This document shows positions 28,015-38,873 of a stretch of DNA of 64,000 nt, one piece after another. Under the pieces are notes generated by a model, which saw only the letters and a program-made list of their open reading frames with translations, made no database searches and was not told the origin of the DNA. A program made the translations under genes and the position numbers. The first letter of the stretch is position 1. Every line of letters begins with the position of its first letter. Where the stretch lies: positions 1,302,001-1,366,000 of the forward strand of contig NZ_CP021377.1 of the NCBI RefSeq assembly GCF_002157895.1, written 5' to 3'. The stretch is from Oceanisphaera profunda (GTDB lineage Bacteria; Pseudomonadota; Gammaproteobacteria; Enterobacterales; Aeromonadaceae).

Positions 28015-29706
28015 ATGTCCAATATAGACAAGCGTCACGACCCCAGTCGCAACATCGCCGCACCTACCGGCACCACACTCAGCTGCAAAAGCTGGCTGAC
28101 GGAAGCACCGATGCGGATGCTGATGAACAATCTGCACCCAGACGTCGCCGAACGCCCCGAAGACCTAGTGGTTTACGGCGGCATCGGCCGGGCCGCGCGA
28201 GATTGGGAGTGCTATGACAAAATTATCGAGACCCTGCAGCGCCTCGAAGACACGCAAACGCTGCTGGTTCAGTCCGGTAAACCGGTGGGAGTGTTTGAAA
28301 CACACAAGGACGCGCCCCGGGTGCTGATCGCCAACTCCAACCTGGTGCCGTCTTGGGCCAACTGGGAGCATTTCAACGAGTTGGATAAAAAGGGCCTGAT
28401 GATGTACGGCCAGATGACCGCGGGCTCGTGGATTTACATCGGCTCTCAGGGCATCGTTCAGGGCACCTACGAAACCTTTGTGGAAGCCGGCCGCCAGCAT
28501 TTTGGCGGCAGCCTTAAAGGCCGCTGGGTGCTCACCGCCGGTCTTGGCGGCATGGGCGGTGCTCAGCCGTTGGCCGCAACCTTGGCCGGTGCTTGCTCGC
28601 TGAACATTGAGTGTCAGCAATCCAGCATCGATTTCCGCCTGCGTACCCGCTATCTCGACGAGCAAGCGACCGATCTCGACGATGCACTGGCAAGGATTAA
28701 GCGTCACACCGCTGCAGGCCACGCGGTGTCTATTGGCCTGTGTGGCAACGCCGCCGACATTCTACCGGAACTGGTGAAGCGCGGCGTACGCCCGGATATG
28801 GTCACCGACCAAACCAGCGCCCACGACCCCTTGCACGGCTATCTGCCGTCCGGCTGGACCTGGGAAGAGTACGTGGCGCGCGGTAAATCCGAGCCAGGAG
28901 TGACGGTTAAGGCGGCTAAACAATCCATGGCAGTGCACGTGCGTGCCATGCTCGAATTCCAGAAGATGGGCATTCCCACCTTCGATTACGGCAACAACAT
29001 TCGCCAGATGGCTAAAGAAGAAGGTGTCGACAACGCGTTCGATTTTCCTGGATTTGTGCCGGCCTATATCCGTCCACTATTCTGCCAAGGAATAGGTCCG
29101 TTCCGCTGGGTGGCACTGTCTGGTGATCCTGAAGACATCTACAAAACGGATCAGAAGGTTAAAGAGCTGATCCCAGACGACCCACACCTGCACAACTGGC
29201 TCGACATGGCCCGTGAGCGCATCGCATTTCAGGGTTTGCCAGCACGTATTTGCTGGGTCGGTCTCAAAGACCGCGCCCGCCTGGGTCAGGCCTTCAATGA
29301 AATGGTCGCCAATGGCGAGCTCAAGGCTCCAATCGTTATCGGCCGCGACCATCTGGATTCCGGCTCAGTCGCCAGCCCCAACCGCGAAACTGAAGCCATG
29401 CAAGACGGTTCTGACGCCGTGTCTGACTGGCCGCTGCTCAACGCCCTGCTGAACACCGCCGGCGGAGCAACCTGGGTTTCCCTCCACCATGGCGGCGGTG
29501 TCGGTATGGGCTTCTCTCAGCACGCCGGTGTTGTCATTGTGGCCGACGGCACCGATGATGCCCACGTCAGACTGGGCCGGGTACTGCGTAACGACCCGGG
29601 TACCGGCGTGATGCGCCATGCGGACGCCGGTTACGATATCGCCATCAAGTCTGCCAAAGAAAATGAGCTCGACCTTCCCATGATCACTACACAAGAGAGC
29701 AAATAA
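28015..29706 (+). CDS. hutU: Urocanate hydratase HutU
   Basis: A 563-residue urocanase, close to the usual ~556 residues. It uses tightly bound NAD+ as an electrophile to convert urocanate to imidazolonepropionate. Conserved stretches include [12 protein letters not shown] near the N-terminus, [29 protein letters not shown] (NAD site) and [12 protein letters not shown]. An AAGGAAT ribosome-binding site precedes the ATG. The stop overlaps the start of hutH (TAATG). Confidence 0.97.
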   Translation: MSNIDKRHDPSRNIAAPTGTTLSCKSWLTEAPMRMLMNNLHPDVAERPEDLVVYGGIGRAARDWECYDKIIETLQRLEDTQTLLVQSGKPVGVFETHKDAPRVLIANSNLVPSWANWEHFNELDKKGLMMYGQMTAGSWIYIGSQGIVQGTYETFVEAGRQHFGGSLKGRWVLTAGLGGMGGAQPLAATLAGACSLNIECQQSSIDFRLRTRYLDEQATDLDDALARIKRHTAAGHAVSIGLCGNAADILPELVKRGVRPDMVTDQTSAHDPLHGYLPSGWTWEEYVARGKSEPGVTVKAAKQSMAVHVRAMLEFQKMGIPTFDYGNNIRQMAKEEGVDNAFDFPGFVPAYIRPLFCQGIGPFRWVALSGDPEDIYKTDQKVKELIPDDPHLHNWLDMARERIAFQGLPARICWVGLKDRARLGQAFNEMVANGELKAPIVIGRDHLDSGSVASPNRETEAMQDGSDAVSDWPLLNALLNTAGGATWVSLHHGGGVGMGFSQHAGVVIVADGTDDAHVRLGRVLRNDPGTGVMRHADAGYDIAIKSAKENELDLPMITTQESK

Positions 29707-31238
29707 TGACTCATTTGGAAATTTCTCCCGGTAACATGACCCTAGCGCAAATGCGTCGGGTGTTCGCAGCACCCATTCAGATCAGCCTGCCAGACAGTGC
29801 CAACGCCGCCATTCAGCGCAGCGTCGACTGTGTGAATCGGGTGGTGGAAGAGGGGCGCACGGCCTACGGTATCAACACCGGTTTCGGCCTGCTGGCACAA
29901 ACCCGCATCGCCAACCACGAGCTGGAAGATTTGCAGCGTTCGCTGGTTTTGTCCCACTCCACCGGTATCGGCGCGCCCATGGACGATGCCCTGGTGCGCT
30001 TGATTATGGTGCTCAAGGTCAATGCCCTCGCGCGCGGTTTCTCGGGCATTCGCCGCGAAGTGCTGGACGCACTGATCTCACTGATCAATGCCGAAGTGTA
30101 CCCGCGCATTCCATTAAAAGGCTCCGTGGGTGCCTCAGGCGACCTGGCTCCACTGGCGCACATGAGCGCGGTACTGTTAGGGGAAGGCCACGCCCGTTAT
30201 AAAGGAGAATGGATACCGGCGCGTGACGCACTGGAAATAGCCGGTTTGACTCAGATGGCGCTGGCACCCAAAGAAGGCTTAGCGTTGCTTAACGGTACTC
30301 AGGTTTCCACCGCCTATGCCTTGCGTGGGCTGTTTGAAGCCGAAGATCTGTATGCCGCCGCCACCGTCTGTGGCGCGCTGACGGTCGAGGCAACGCTGGG
30401 CTCTCGCTCGCCCTTTGACGCCCGAATTCATGAGGCCCGGGGCCAGCGTGGCCAGATTGATGCCGCCGCTACCTACCGTTACCTCCTCGGCAACGGTAGT
30501 GAAATCGGTGCTTCTCACCTTGACTGTGACCGGGTGCAAGATCCCTATTCCTTGCGCTGTCAGCCTCAGGTTATGGGTGCTTGCCTGTACCAGATTCGTC
30601 AGGTCGCCAGCGTGCTGGAAGTAGAAGCCAATGCGGTGTCTGACAACCCCTTGGTATTTGCCGACGAGGGTGACATTCTATCCGGCGGTAACTTTCACGC
30701 CGAGCCTGTCGCCATGGCCGCCGACAACCTGGCGCTGGCCATCGCTGAAATCGGCTCGCTGGCCGAACGGCGCATATCGTTGATGATGGACAAGAACATG
30801 TCCCAGCTACCGCCCTTTCTGGTCGACAAGGGCGGCGTTAATTCCGGTTTCATGATCGCTCAGGTATCAGCCGCCGCACTGGCCAGCGAGAATAAAGCGT
30901 TGGCCCATCCACACAGCGTTGACAGTATACCGACCTCTGCCAATCAGGAAGATCATGTCTCTATGGCACCTGCCGCTGGCAAACGCCTGTGGGAAATGGC
31001 TGAAAATGTCCGCGGTATTGTGGCTATCGAATGGCTGGCAGCCTGTCAGGGACTGGACTATCGCAAGGGTCTGTCCACCACTGAGCTGCTGGAAACGGCC
31101 CGCACAGCATTGCGCGAACGGGTCGCTTACTACGACAAGGACCGGTACTTCTCCCCAGATATAGAGGCGGCCATTGAATTGTTGTCTAACCGCACCCTCA
31201 GTGGCTTGGTGCCCAATACGCTGTTGCCGAGTTATTGA
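29706..31238 (+). CDS. hutH: Histidine ammonia-lyase HutH
   Basis: A 510-residue aromatic amino-acid lyase making urocanate and ammonia from L-histidine. Residues A143-S144-G145 in [12 protein letters not shown] cyclise to the MIO electrophile. Other signatures are YGINTGFG (active-site Tyr, about residue 54), [15 protein letters not shown] and SNQEDHVSM in slightly modified form ([11 protein letters not shown]). Family-typical length. The start overlaps the hutU stop by one base. It is the last gene of hutIGUH and is followed by a hairpin. Confidence 0.97.
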   Translation: MTHLEISPGNMTLAQMRRVFAAPIQISLPDSANAAIQRSVDCVNRVVEEGRTAYGINTGFGLLAQTRIANHELEDLQRSLVLSHSTGIGAPMDDALVRLIMVLKVNALARGFSGIRREVLDALISLINAEVYPRIPLKGSVGASGDLAPLAHMSAVLLGEGHARYKGEWIPARDALEIAGLTQMALAPKEGLALLNGTQVSTAYALRGLFEAEDLYAAATVCGALTVEATLGSRSPFDARIHEARGQRGQIDAAATYRYLLGNGSEIGASHLDCDRVQDPYSLRCQPQVMGACLYQIRQVASVLEVEANAVSDNPLVFADEGDILSGGNFHAEPVAMAADNLALAIAEIGSLAERRISLMMDKNMSQLPPFLVDKGGVNSGFMIAQVSAAALASENKALAHPHSVDSIPTSANQEDHVSMAPAAGKRLWEMAENVRGIVAIEWLAACQGLDYRKGLSTTELLETARTALRERVAYYDKDRYFSPDIEAAIELLSNRTLSGLVPNTLLPSY

Positions 31239-31259
31239 GTGCAAAAGAACATTTCCGTT

Positions 31260-31283
31260 CCCCGCGCCATTGTGGCGTGGGGG
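31260..31283 (+). terminator. Probable terminator after hutH
   Basis: Arms CCCCGCGCCA and TGGCGTGGGG with a TTG loop, followed by GATTT. The stem is strong but the T-run is short. A second AT-rich inverted repeat (GTAACTATTCAGCTTA at 31301-31316 with TAAGTTGAATAGTTAC at 31324-31339) follows and runs into the IS remnant. Confidence 0.6.
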
Positions 31284-31337
31284 ATTTAAATAAATCAAAA
31301 TTGTAACTATTCAGCTTAAAAATCTAAGTTGAATAGT

Positions 31338-31923
31338 TACCACTTCGGTTACGTTAAGCACAGTAAAACGGCCCATACTGAATACCCCGTGGTTCGTCTG
31401 TGTGCCTTCAGTTCTCCGCGCAGCCGCATGGTTCATCATGTTGCTTTTGGCCCAAGTCATCAGGGCGAGGTCACCGATACCAAGCAACTGCTTACGCATG
31501 TTCCCGATCACAACCTGACGATATTCGACCGTTGTTATCTCAGTGCAGAATTATTGATTAACTGGCAACGCCAGCATCTCAACGCGCAATGGACGGTACC
31601 CATAAAAAGCAATACCTAATATACGGTGCGGCACTCGTTTTCAGAGTGCGATCATTTGGTGGAAATCAGCCGCATTGCTCACGAGGCAGACGTCTCACCG
31701 CTGCGGATTAGTTTTATGATGCCGTTAAGAGATATTCAGGATGAAGTAATGTGGTGCGCCATCGCCGCCCCCGGCACGATCCCCAAAAAGCTGAGGGCCA
31801 TGCGCGAGCGGGTGAAGTGTTATATTTTGCCTGAAAAAAGAAAACGGCCCAAGAGTAGGACCGTTCGGATATCAAAAACTCGATACACCATTCGGTCTAA
31901 ACACGCTTAATTGAATGGTGTTA
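31338..31923 (+). mobile_element. IS4-family fragment D (3' half), right edge of the island
   Basis: Plus-strand sequence homologous to the 3' half of copy A. Two frames read HFGYVKHSKTAHTEYPVVRL and LTIFDRCYLSAELLINWQRQ, then (after a stop near 31619) SECDHLVEISRIAHEADVSP and RDIQDEV, so the transposase lacks its N-terminal half. It ends in CTTAATTGAATGGTGTTA (31906-31923), matching the terminal repeat of copy A with one change. It lies inverted to copy A, so the island's outer borders are facing IS ends. Confidence 0.85.
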
Positions 31924-32024
31924 TCCTTTATCAGGAGGCCTTTTTGTGGCAAGGCAAAAGAATAACATCTCCGTCTACAAATTCGGGAGGTGACTCATCA
32001 CTCTTTACCCCTCACGCATCACAT

Positions 32025-33221
32025 TCAAGCCAAAGTCACCTTAGCGAACTTGCGCTTGCCCACTTGATACACGGCGGTGCCCGCTTGTACTAACAGCTTA
32101 CCGTCTTCCAGCTTATCGCCATCTACCTTCACCGCGCCCTGCTTGATCATGCGCAAAGCTTCAGAGGTAGAAGCCACAAGACCTGCGTCTTTTAGCAGAT
32201 TGGCGATGGCCACGCCCTCGGCGTTTGCTGCTAAGGTCACTTCTGGCAGGTCGTCGGGAATGGCGTTTTTCTGAAAACGATTCACGAAGTCTTGGTGCGC
32301 TTGTTCGGCGGCGCCATGATCGTGATAACGACTGATAATTTCTTTAGCCAGCAAGATTTTAATGTCGCGCGGGTTAGTCCCCTCGGCCACTTGCTGCTTT
32401 AGGCCAGCAATCTCATCCAAGCTCAAACGTGACAATAACTCAAAGTAGCGCCACATGATCTCATCAGACAGCGACATGATTTTACCGAACATCTCACCGG
32501 CGGCTTCATCTACGCCAATGTAGTTATTGGCCGACTTAGACATTTTCTTCACGCCGTCTAGGCCTTCCAGCAACGGCATGGTAATCACCACTTGTGCCGG
32601 TTGGCCCGCATCTTTTTGCAGCTCACGGCCCATTAGCAGGTTGAACTTTTGGTCGGTACCGCCCAGCTCAATATCTGCTTTTAGCGCCACTGAGTCATAG
32701 CCTTGCAACAGCGGATACATAAACTCATGAATGGCAATCGACTGGCCACCGGCGTAGCGTTTTTTAAAGTCGTCGCGCTCTAACATGCGTGCCACTGTCA
32801 GCTTAGAGGCCAACTTGATCATGCCGGTAGCGCCCAGCTCGCCTAACCAGCTGGAGTTATACACAATTTGGGTTCTATCTGCGTCCAACACCTTAAAGGC
32901 TTGTTCCGCATAGGTTTTGGCGTTGTGCGCTACTTGCTCTGCCGTGAGCGGCGGGCGAGTGCTGTTCTTGCCGCTTGGGTCGCCCACCTGAGCGGTAAAG
33001 TCACCAATCAGCAATAACACATCATGACCTAAGTCTTGAAATTGACGCAGTTTATTGAGGATCACGGTGTGACCTAAATGAATATCGGGAGCGGTAGGAT
33101 CCATGCCCAATTTAACGCGTAACGGCCGGCCCAGTTTTAACTTAGCGACCAGCTCTTCTTCTACCAAAATTTCTTCTACACCGCGCTTAATTTCAGCCAG
33201 TGCCGTTTCTAGCTCGGACAT
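32025..33221 (-). CDS. tyrS: Tyrosyl-tRNA synthetase
   Basis: A 398-residue class I aminoacyl-tRNA synthetase charging tRNA-Tyr. The HIGH-type motif is [10 protein letters not shown] (about residue 45) and the KMSKS motif is [10 protein letters not shown] (about 230). The C-terminal S4-like RNA-binding domain (about 335-398) contains [15 protein letters not shown]. The length suits the TyrS type common in Pseudomonas and Vibrio relatives. It faces the accessory island end to end; the M23 peptidase gene diverges from its start. Confidence 0.97.
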   Translation of the reverse strand: MSELETALAEIKRGVEEILVEEELVAKLKLGRPLRVKLGMDPTAPDIHLGHTVILNKLRQFQDLGHDVLLLIGDFTAQVGDPSGKNSTRPPLTAEQVAHNAKTYAEQAFKVLDADRTQIVYNSSWLGELGATGMIKLASKLTVARMLERDDFKKRYAGGQSIAIHEFMYPLLQGYDSVALKADIELGGTDQKFNLLMGRELQKDAGQPAQVVITMPLLEGLDGVKKMSKSANNYIGVDEAAGEMFGKIMSLSDEIMWRYFELLSRLSLDEIAGLKQQVAEGTNPRDIKILLAKEIISRYHDHGAAEQAHQDFVNRFQKNAIPDDLPEVTLAANAEGVAIANLLKDAGLVASTSEALRMIKQGAVKVDGDKLEDGKLLVQAGTAVYQVGKRKFAKVTLA

Positions 33222-33407
33222 GACGACTATACTCCTGTGCTGTGCACCTAAATAGCTGTTCTGAAATGCTCAAATAAGATGCTCGCCGCTCGAAACGGCT
33301 ATTTAGACAAACCAAACAAAATAAGGCGAGCATATTACTGGAATGGCAGATAAATTGGAAAGCCTGTAAAATCTTTCCCATATTTTCGCTTGTGCCTTAG
33401 GCCTCTC

Positions 33408-34712
33408 ATGATTGAACGCTTCCAGCGGTTTCCTCGCCCCCATAAGGTGGCGATTTCTGTATTGAGTGTAATGATCGGACTGCTCTCTTTCGCGCCTTCA
33501 GAGCCTGTCGTTGCCAGCCGTATCCAGCCCGAACCTGAGCTGGGCGGCGAAGTGCTCGGTGAGCGCCAGCCGTTAGCCTTGGCCATCAACGTAGCAGAGT
33601 CAGCAGCTGCAGATGCTCATCCGGTGACCCGCGAGCGCTCGGTAAAAGTGCGCAGTGGCGATACCTTATCCGCTATTTTTGCGCGTACCGGCCTTTCTTC
33701 CAGCTTGCTGCATGACATTAATCAGCTTGGCGGCAGCGCCGATGAGCTGAAAAAGATTTATCCCGGCAATCTGCTCACTTTCACTTTTGATGAAGATGAC
33801 GCCTTTAGCAGTCTGCACTATCCGCTCGATAACAGCCGCACCTTGCTGATTAGCCAAACGCCGAGCGGCTTACAGTCACAGATTGATAGCACTGAATTGG
33901 AGCTGCGCACTGAGTTTGCACAAGCCAGCGTTAACTCTAATTTTTGGAACGCCGCCGCCAGTGCAGGCCTCACGCCCAACCAAATTATGGCCTTGGCCGG
34001 TATGTTTGCCTGGGACGTGGATTTTGCCCTCGATATTCGCGCCAACGACAGCTTTACCGTGCTTTATGAGCAGCATTTTAAAGACGGCATCTTGGTGGGC
34101 ACCGGCAATATTTTAGCCGCCGCCTTTACCAATCAAGGCAAAGCTTACCAAGCGATCCGCCATACCGACGGCTATTATTACTCGCCCGAAGGCCGCTATA
34201 TGCGTAAGAGCTTCTTGCGTGCACCGGTGAACTTCTCGCACATTAGCTCTAATTTTAATCCCCGTCGCTTACACCCGGTCACCGGCCAAATTAAGGCCCA
34301 CCGTGGCATTGACTACGCGGCGCGCACCGGCACCCCAGTAGTGGCGGCAGGCGGCGGCGTAGTCGTAGAGTCGGGCTTTAGCCCCTTTAACGGCAACTAC
34401 GTGGTGATCCGCCACGACAGCACTTACATCACCAAGTATTTACACTTGCACAAGCGCATGGTGAATAGGGGCGAAAAGGTAAAACAGGAGCAACAAATTG
34501 GCACTGTGGGCGCCACCGGCCGAGTGACGGGTCCGCATTTGCATTATGAATTCTTGGTCAACGGCGTACACAAGGATCCAAAGAGTGTGGACTTGCCTCA
34601 GGCGGCGTTTTTATCAGCAAAAGAGCTGGCGGTATTTAAACCCCAAGCCAATCGCTTGATGGCACAGCTGACCAAGGTGAGCGACATTATGTTGGCCAGT
34701 AATAATCGTTAA
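33408..34712 (+). CDS. M23-family murein endopeptidase (MepM/OapA-like)
   Basis: A 434-residue envelope protein. An N-terminal membrane or signal segment (about 12-30) is followed by a LysM/opacity-associated module (about 75-120, VKVRSGDTLSAIFARTGL) and a C-terminal peptidase M23 domain (about 285-390). The zinc motifs are HRGIDYAARTGTPV and GPHLHYEF, so it should cleave peptidoglycan cross-links. The order and length resemble MepM (YebA), but E. coli mepM lies elsewhere, so the symbol is left open. The ATG at 33408 is preferred to a TTG at 33390. It is divergent from tyrS. Confidence 0.88.
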   Translation: MIERFQRFPRPHKVAISVLSVMIGLLSFAPSEPVVASRIQPEPELGGEVLGERQPLALAINVAESAAADAHPVTRERSVKVRSGDTLSAIFARTGLSSSLLHDINQLGGSADELKKIYPGNLLTFTFDEDDAFSSLHYPLDNSRTLLISQTPSGLQSQIDSTELELRTEFAQASVNSNFWNAAASAGLTPNQIMALAGMFAWDVDFALDIRANDSFTVLYEQHFKDGILVGTGNILAAAFTNQGKAYQAIRHTDGYYYSPEGRYMRKSFLRAPVNFSHISSNFNPRRLHPVTGQIKAHRGIDYAARTGTPVVAAGGGVVVESGFSPFNGNYVVIRHDSTYITKYLHLHKRMVNRGEKVKQEQQIGTVGATGRVTGPHLHYEFLVNGVHKDPKSVDLPQAAFLSAKELAVFKPQANRLMAQLTKVSDIMLASNNR

Positions 34713-34797
34713 AGGACATAAGGCGTGAGGCGTGAAAGCATAATGTCAAACTTACTCGTTTTGTCTATTGCGCCTCACCATTACCCCTAGCTACACC

Positions 34798-35223
34798 TCA
34801 AGCAGCAATGAAGCCCTTAATGCTGCTTAAGCGAGTTTGCCATAGGCTCACTTGCGTATGCGGCTTGTCATAGGCCAGTGCGGGATGCTTGCCCCAAATG
34901 GGCGCCGGCCACGCAGCATCGCTGCTAAAACGCGCCACATGATGCACATGCAACTGGGGCACCATATTACCCAGTGCGGCCACATTAATTTTCTCCGCCC
35001 CCAACTCTACCTCTAACAGCTGAGCAACAGCACAAGACTCACGCATTAGCTGTTGCTGGTCTGACTCGCTTAAGTGATGAATTTCACGTAGTTCTGCTTG
35101 TTTTGGCACCAAAATCAGCCACGGGTACTGACGATCGTTCGCCAGCAACACCACGCACAACGGCAGCTCACCCAAGAGCAAACTGTCAGCCACTAATTGC
35201 GGATGTAAGCAAAACTCGCTCAT
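34798..35223 (-). CDS. HIT-domain nucleotide-binding protein
   Basis: A 141-residue histidine-triad protein. The catalytic triad QLHVHHVARF (H-x-H-x-H-type) lies about residue 90. Family members hydrolyse or transfer nucleotidyl groups; substrate here is unknown. The start overlaps the end of the glutaredoxin gene (ATGA-type, 4 bases), so the two are probably co-translated. A copy of the GTGAGGCGTGAAAG repeat lies between it and the M23 gene. Confidence 0.9.
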   Translation of the reverse strand: MSEFCLHPQLVADSLLLGELPLCVVLLANDRQYPWLILVPKQAELREIHHLSESDQQQLMRESCAVAQLLEVELGAEKINVAALGNMVPQLHVHHVARFSSDAAWPAPIWGKHPALAYDKPHTQVSLWQTRLSSIKGFIAA

Positions 35224-35546
35224 TTAAGTACGGCGGCGTGCAAGCGCAGATAGGCAATAATATCTGCGGATTCATACAACCAATAAAACAGACCGGGCTC
35301 AGACTCAATACGCAGGCAAGGCACCATGCGCTGGCCGCCACCATGCATTAACGCTTGTAAGTGCTCGGGCTCGTTAATATCGCAATGTTGGATATTAAGG
35401 CCTAATTCCTGAATTACGCTTTTTACGCGCTCGCAATAGGGGCACCAATCTTTTTCATACAATGCCAACTGCTCAACGCTGTCAACCGCAGGCGCAGCTA
35501 AGTTTGACTCAGGAGCATCACCTTTAAACCAATCAAGTACAGACAT
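35220..35546 (-). CDS. Glutaredoxin-family protein
   Basis: A 108-residue thioredoxin-fold protein with the dithiol motif DWCPYCERV (about residue 37) and a cis-Pro region MVPCLRIES. The N-terminal ~20 residues are an added, poorly conserved stretch. It overlaps the HIT gene by 4 bases and follows erpA by 45 bases, so redox or Fe-S cluster handling is a fair context guess. Client proteins are unknown. Confidence 0.88.
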   Translation of the reverse strand: MSVLDWFKGDAPESNLAAPAVDSVEQLALYEKDWCPYCERVKSVIQELGLNIQHCDINEPEHLQALMHGGGQRMVPCLRIESEPGLFYWLYESADIIAYLRLHAAVLK

Positions 35547-35591
35547 TAAAACCTCTCATAAGGGGTAAGCGACATCAGGGCGCAGTGGCAG

Positions 35592-35936
35592 TTACACGCT
35601 AAATGACGAGCCACAACCACAGGTGCTGGTGGCATTAGGGTTAGTCACTAAAAAGCGCGAGCCGGCCAGGCCGTCAATATAGTCAACGGTGCCGCCAATC
35701 AGGTACTGCAGGCTCATGCTGTCGACCACCATGATCACGCCGTTTTTCTCGATCACCGTATCGCCATCATTGGTTTTTTCATCAAAGGTAAAACCATATT
35801 CAAAGCCTGAGCAACCGCCGCCGGTAATGTATACCCGCAGGCGCAAATCAGGATTTTCTTCTTCCGTGATCAAGGCTTGGATTTTGGTGGCTGCCGCATC
35901 ACTCATCTGGATTGGCAAGGGGATTGCTTCGCTCAT
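35592..35936 (-). CDS. erpA: Iron-sulfur cluster insertion protein ErpA
   Basis: A 114-residue A-type Fe-S carrier, the same length as E. coli ErpA. Three cluster cysteines are in [13 protein letters not shown] and [11 protein letters not shown]. It passes clusters to apo-enzymes such as IspG and is essential for respiration in E. coli. The ATG at 35936 is preferred (AGAGGT upstream); an extra GTG precedes it. In E. coli erpA is also close to hemL. Confidence 0.96.
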   Translation of the reverse strand: MSEAIPLPIQMSDAAATKIQALITEEENPDLRLRVYITGGGCSGFEYGFTFDEKTNDGDTVIEKNGVIMVVDSMSLQYLIGGTVDYIDGLAGSRFLVTNPNATSTCGCGSSFSV

Positions 35937-35992
35937 CACTACCTCTTAGATTAAATTATCGACCGAAATTATCTAATACCCGACTAAACAGA

Positions 35993-36628
35993 TCAAGTAT
36001 TCTCCGGCTTTGGCCAATTAAGGCTCAGGGTGCGGGGTGCTTTACCGTCTAAGTCTAACTGTAATTCTAACGTTTGTGCCTGACTGTCTTCGGGCAGTTG
36101 CAGCTGACCGGTTAACACCTGAAAGTGACGAAAATCGAGGGTGACCGGTGTCACGCCTAGGGTGTCGTCACTGAACAGCACGGACACGCCCGCCTGCAGT
36201 GCGCGCACTTTCACTCGTGCTTGGCCGGTAATGCGCTTATTGGTTTGGGTGGGCTGTAACAGTACCAGTCGATAGGTAAATAAGCCCGTTTCAGCGAGCG
36301 GCGTAATATCTTCATGGGTTAATAGCAGTTCGGCACCGGAGTCGCTAGCCATCACTTGTCGATATAAGGCCAATTGCTGTGCTTGCTCGGCCAGTTGGCG
36401 CGCCTGCAGATCCAATTGCGCCAACTGACTGCTTTCGGCACTCAGTAGCGTTTGCAAGTCTACGCGCAGCGCCAGCAGCTCTTGTCGATTGCGCTCGGCT
36501 TGAGTCTGCTGCTGGCTCAATAACTGCTGTTGCTCCTGATAGCGCAGTGCGCCAAAGCCCAGCAGTAACGCCAACACCACACAAACCAGTAAACACAGTA
36601 TAAAACGACGATCCAAAGGTGCAGTCAT
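35993..36628 (-). CDS. DUF6776-like membrane-anchored coiled-coil protein
   Basis: A 211-residue protein of unknown function. A short cytoplasmic N-terminus and one membrane segment (about 8-30, FILCLLVCVVLALLLGFGAL) are followed by a Gln/Leu-rich coiled coil (about 32-95) and a compact beta-rich periplasmic part. Size and layout match DUF6776 proteins near erpA and hemL in related genera. Three ATG codons lie in a row; 36628 has the best spacing to GGAG. The function is not known. Confidence 0.75.
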   Translation of the reverse strand: MTAPLDRRFILCLLVCVVLALLLGFGALRYQEQQQLLSQQQTQAERNRQELLALRVDLQTLLSAESSQLAQLDLQARQLAEQAQQLALYRQVMASDSGAELLLTHEDITPLAETGLFTYRLVLLQPTQTNKRITGQARVKVRALQAGVSVLFSDDTLGVTPVTLDFRHFQVLTGQLQLPEDSQAQTLELQLDLDGKAPRTLSLNWPKPENT

Positions 36629-36820
36629 CATCATCTCCAATAGGTAAGGCCGAATTGTGCCAAAGCGCAGCCCTGGGCGCCAGCAAGGCTTTGGTTAAGC
36701 CTTAATTTAACCGATGCCCGCCACAAGCATGACAAGCGAGGCACCCTTTTTGATATTTTGATATAGTCAGGCCACATTGGCAGCGCCTGCTGTCACAGCC
36801 CCAATTCAAAGGATGCTTAC

Positions 36821-38107
36821 ATGTCCAAGTCTGACGATTTATTTGCCAAGGCCCGTCTCGTTATTCCGGGCGGCGTTAACTCTCCGGTTCGTGCCTTTAA
36901 CGGCGTAGGCGGCACACCGCGCTTTATTGAACGCGCCGATGGTGCCTATATTTTTGATGCGGACGGCCAGTCCTATGTAGATTACATCGGCTCTTGGGGC
37001 CCGATGATTTTGGGCCATAACGCCGCAGTAGTACGCGAGGCAGTGATTGAAGCCGCAGAGCGTGGCTTAAGCTTTGGTGCCCCCACCGCCAGTGAAGTGA
37101 CCATGGCGGAAAAAGTAAAAGAGCTGGTACCCTCCATGGAGCTAACCCGCATGGTGAACTCCGGCACCGAAGCCACCATGAGCGCCATTCGTTTAGCTCG
37201 TGGCTTTACCCATCGCGATAAGATTTTAAAATTTGAAGGCTGTTATCACGGCCATGCGGACTGCCTGCTGGTGAAAGCCGGCTCCGGTGCCCTCACCTTA
37301 GGCCAGCCTAACTCACCGGGCGTACCGGCGGATTTTGCTAAACACACCTTAACCGCGACTTTTAACGATTTAGACTCAGTAAAAGCAGCTTTTGCCGCGG
37401 CACCCGATGACATCGCCTGTATTATCGTGGAGCCGATTGCTGGCAACATGAACTGCATTCCTCCTGCGGACGGCTTCTTGCAAGGCTTGCGCGATATTTG
37501 CGATCAATACGGCGCCTTGTTGATTTTTGATGAAGTAATGTGTGGTTTCCGCGTTGCCTTAGGCGGCGCGCAGCAGCGTTATGGCGTGACCCCGGACTTA
37601 ACCACACTCGGTAAAATCATCGGTGGCGGCATGCCAGTGGGCGCCTTTGGTGGCCGTCGTGAAGTGATGGATCATTTAGCCCCGACCGGCCCCGTGTACC
37701 AAGCCGGTACATTGTCCGGTAACCCCATCGCCATGGCAGCCGGTTTAGCTACCCTTAACGCCCTGAGCGCACCTGGCTTGCACGAAAAGCTAGAAGCCAG
37801 CACTAAGGCCTTGGTTGATGGCCTGCAAGCGGCGGCCGATAAACACGGCATTCCTTTTACCACTACCCAAGTGGGCGCCATGTTTGGCTTTTTCTTCACC
37901 ACTGAAAAAAATATCACCTGCTATGAGCAAGTGATGCAATGTGATACCGAGGCGTTCAAACGCTTCTTCCACTTAATGTTGGATCAAGGCGTGTATTTGG
38001 CCCCGTCTGCTTTTGAAGCGGGCTTTATGTCTTTAGCGCACGGCGAGAAAGAAATTGCCCATACCTTGGCTGCGGCAGATAGCGCTTTTGCGGCCATGAA
38101 GGCTTAA
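36821..38107 (+). CDS. hemL: Glutamate-1-semialdehyde 2,1-aminomutase
   Basis: A 428-residue PLP enzyme that makes 5-aminolevulinate from glutamate-1-semialdehyde, an early step of haem and sirohaem synthesis. K265 in [17 protein letters not shown] binds PLP, the same number as in E. coli. [15 protein letters not shown] and [12 protein letters not shown] are conserved. An AAAGGA site precedes the ATG. It diverges from the DUF6776 gene and converges with the VOC gene. Confidence 0.98.
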   Translation: MSKSDDLFAKARLVIPGGVNSPVRAFNGVGGTPRFIERADGAYIFDADGQSYVDYIGSWGPMILGHNAAVVREAVIEAAERGLSFGAPTASEVTMAEKVKELVPSMELTRMVNSGTEATMSAIRLARGFTHRDKILKFEGCYHGHADCLLVKAGSGALTLGQPNSPGVPADFAKHTLTATFNDLDSVKAAFAAAPDDIACIIVEPIAGNMNCIPPADGFLQGLRDICDQYGALLIFDEVMCGFRVALGGAQQRYGVTPDLTTLGKIIGGGMPVGAFGGRREVMDHLAPTGPVYQAGTLSGNPIAMAAGLATLNALSAPGLHEKLEASTKALVDGLQAAADKHGIPFTTTQVGAMFGFFFTTEKNITCYEQVMQCDTEAFKRFFHLMLDQGVYLAPSAFEAGFMSLAHGEKEIAHTLAAADSAFAAMKA

Positions 38108-38144
38108 TTAAACCCCGTAACCTGTTAAACACAGGCTAACGGGT

Positions 38145-38573
38145 CTAATCGGGCTGCTGGATATTCACCAGCGGCCCTTCTAATAGCTCAACGCTGTTCC
38201 CGTCGGGGTCCATAATAAATACGTAGCGGCCACAGCTTTGCCCGCGTACCACAGACGGTTTATCTGCTAGTAATCCCGCCCCATGCAAGGCACTCAACGC
38301 CTCATCTACATCGCTTACTTGCAAGGCAAAATGCCGTAGCCCTAATCGAAATCCGTTGGCCCAAGGCGGAAAGGCCGTCTGCGCCTCCATCTCCTGGTCG
38401 GGTTTAAAGCAATACAACTCCAACAAGGCTTGCCCTAACTGCAAATGACAAATTTGTAACTGTTGAGCTTCATCCTGCCAGCGATACACGGGCTCAAAGC
38501 CTAAGCCTTTATAAAAGGTTTCAGACACCGCCAAACTACGGACACTAATGGTCAAGTGATGGAAAGAAAACAT
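38145..38573 (-). CDS. VOC-family (glyoxalase-like) protein
   Basis: A 142-residue vicinal-oxygen-chelate protein of one paired-fold domain. It begins FHHLTISVRSLAVSETFYKGLGF and ends with the family element FIMDPDGNSVELLEG. The metal ligands typical of this fold appear as the N-terminal His, the His in LRHFALQVSD and the Glu in VELLE. The start at 38573 follows GGAGG; a longer frame starting 45 bases earlier lacks a site. Substrate unknown. Confidence 0.88.
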   Translation of the reverse strand: MFSFHHLTISVRSLAVSETFYKGLGFEPVYRWQDEAQQLQICHLQLGQALLELYCFKPDQEMEAQTAFPPWANGFRLGLRHFALQVSDVDEALSALHGAGLLADKPSVVRGQSCGRYVFIMDPDGNSVELLEGPLVNIQQPD

Positions 38574-38768
38574 GACACGCCCTCCGATTAGATACCTTTG
38601 AGCATATACCAGAAACACAGCTATCAGCGGTCGGCGTTAAGCGCTCAGCTAAGGAAACATGCTTCTTTGGTAGAGACCACTTTAGTCGGCCAGTTCTACG
38701 AAGCTAAACGAGGGCTCTGAGAAATTGGGGATAAACAGAGCGCTGGCTGGCGAGTTAAAAACGGACAT

Positions 38769-38806
38769 AAAAAAACAGGCACCTGATTGTGATCAGGTGC
38801 CTGTTT
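38769..38806 (-). terminator. Terminator of mrcB
   Basis: A perfect 15-bp stem, AAACAGGCACCTGAT and ATCAGGTGCCTGTTT, with a TGTG loop. On the minus strand it is followed by a T-run (A-run 38769-38775 on the plus strand). It sits about 70 bases after the mrcB stop. Confidence 0.85.
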
Positions 38807-38873
38807 AAGTTGAGTTTAGTGCTTAATGCTAGGCGCTCGCCTCACACTTTACCCTTTACACTTCACGACGAAG

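Noticed and set aside
18214-31940. Target-site duplication bounding the hut island
   Set aside because: Sequences outside the two outer terminal repeats (TCCTCCATGTTGGA and TCCTTTATCAGGAG) share only partial similarity and cannot be called a direct repeat.
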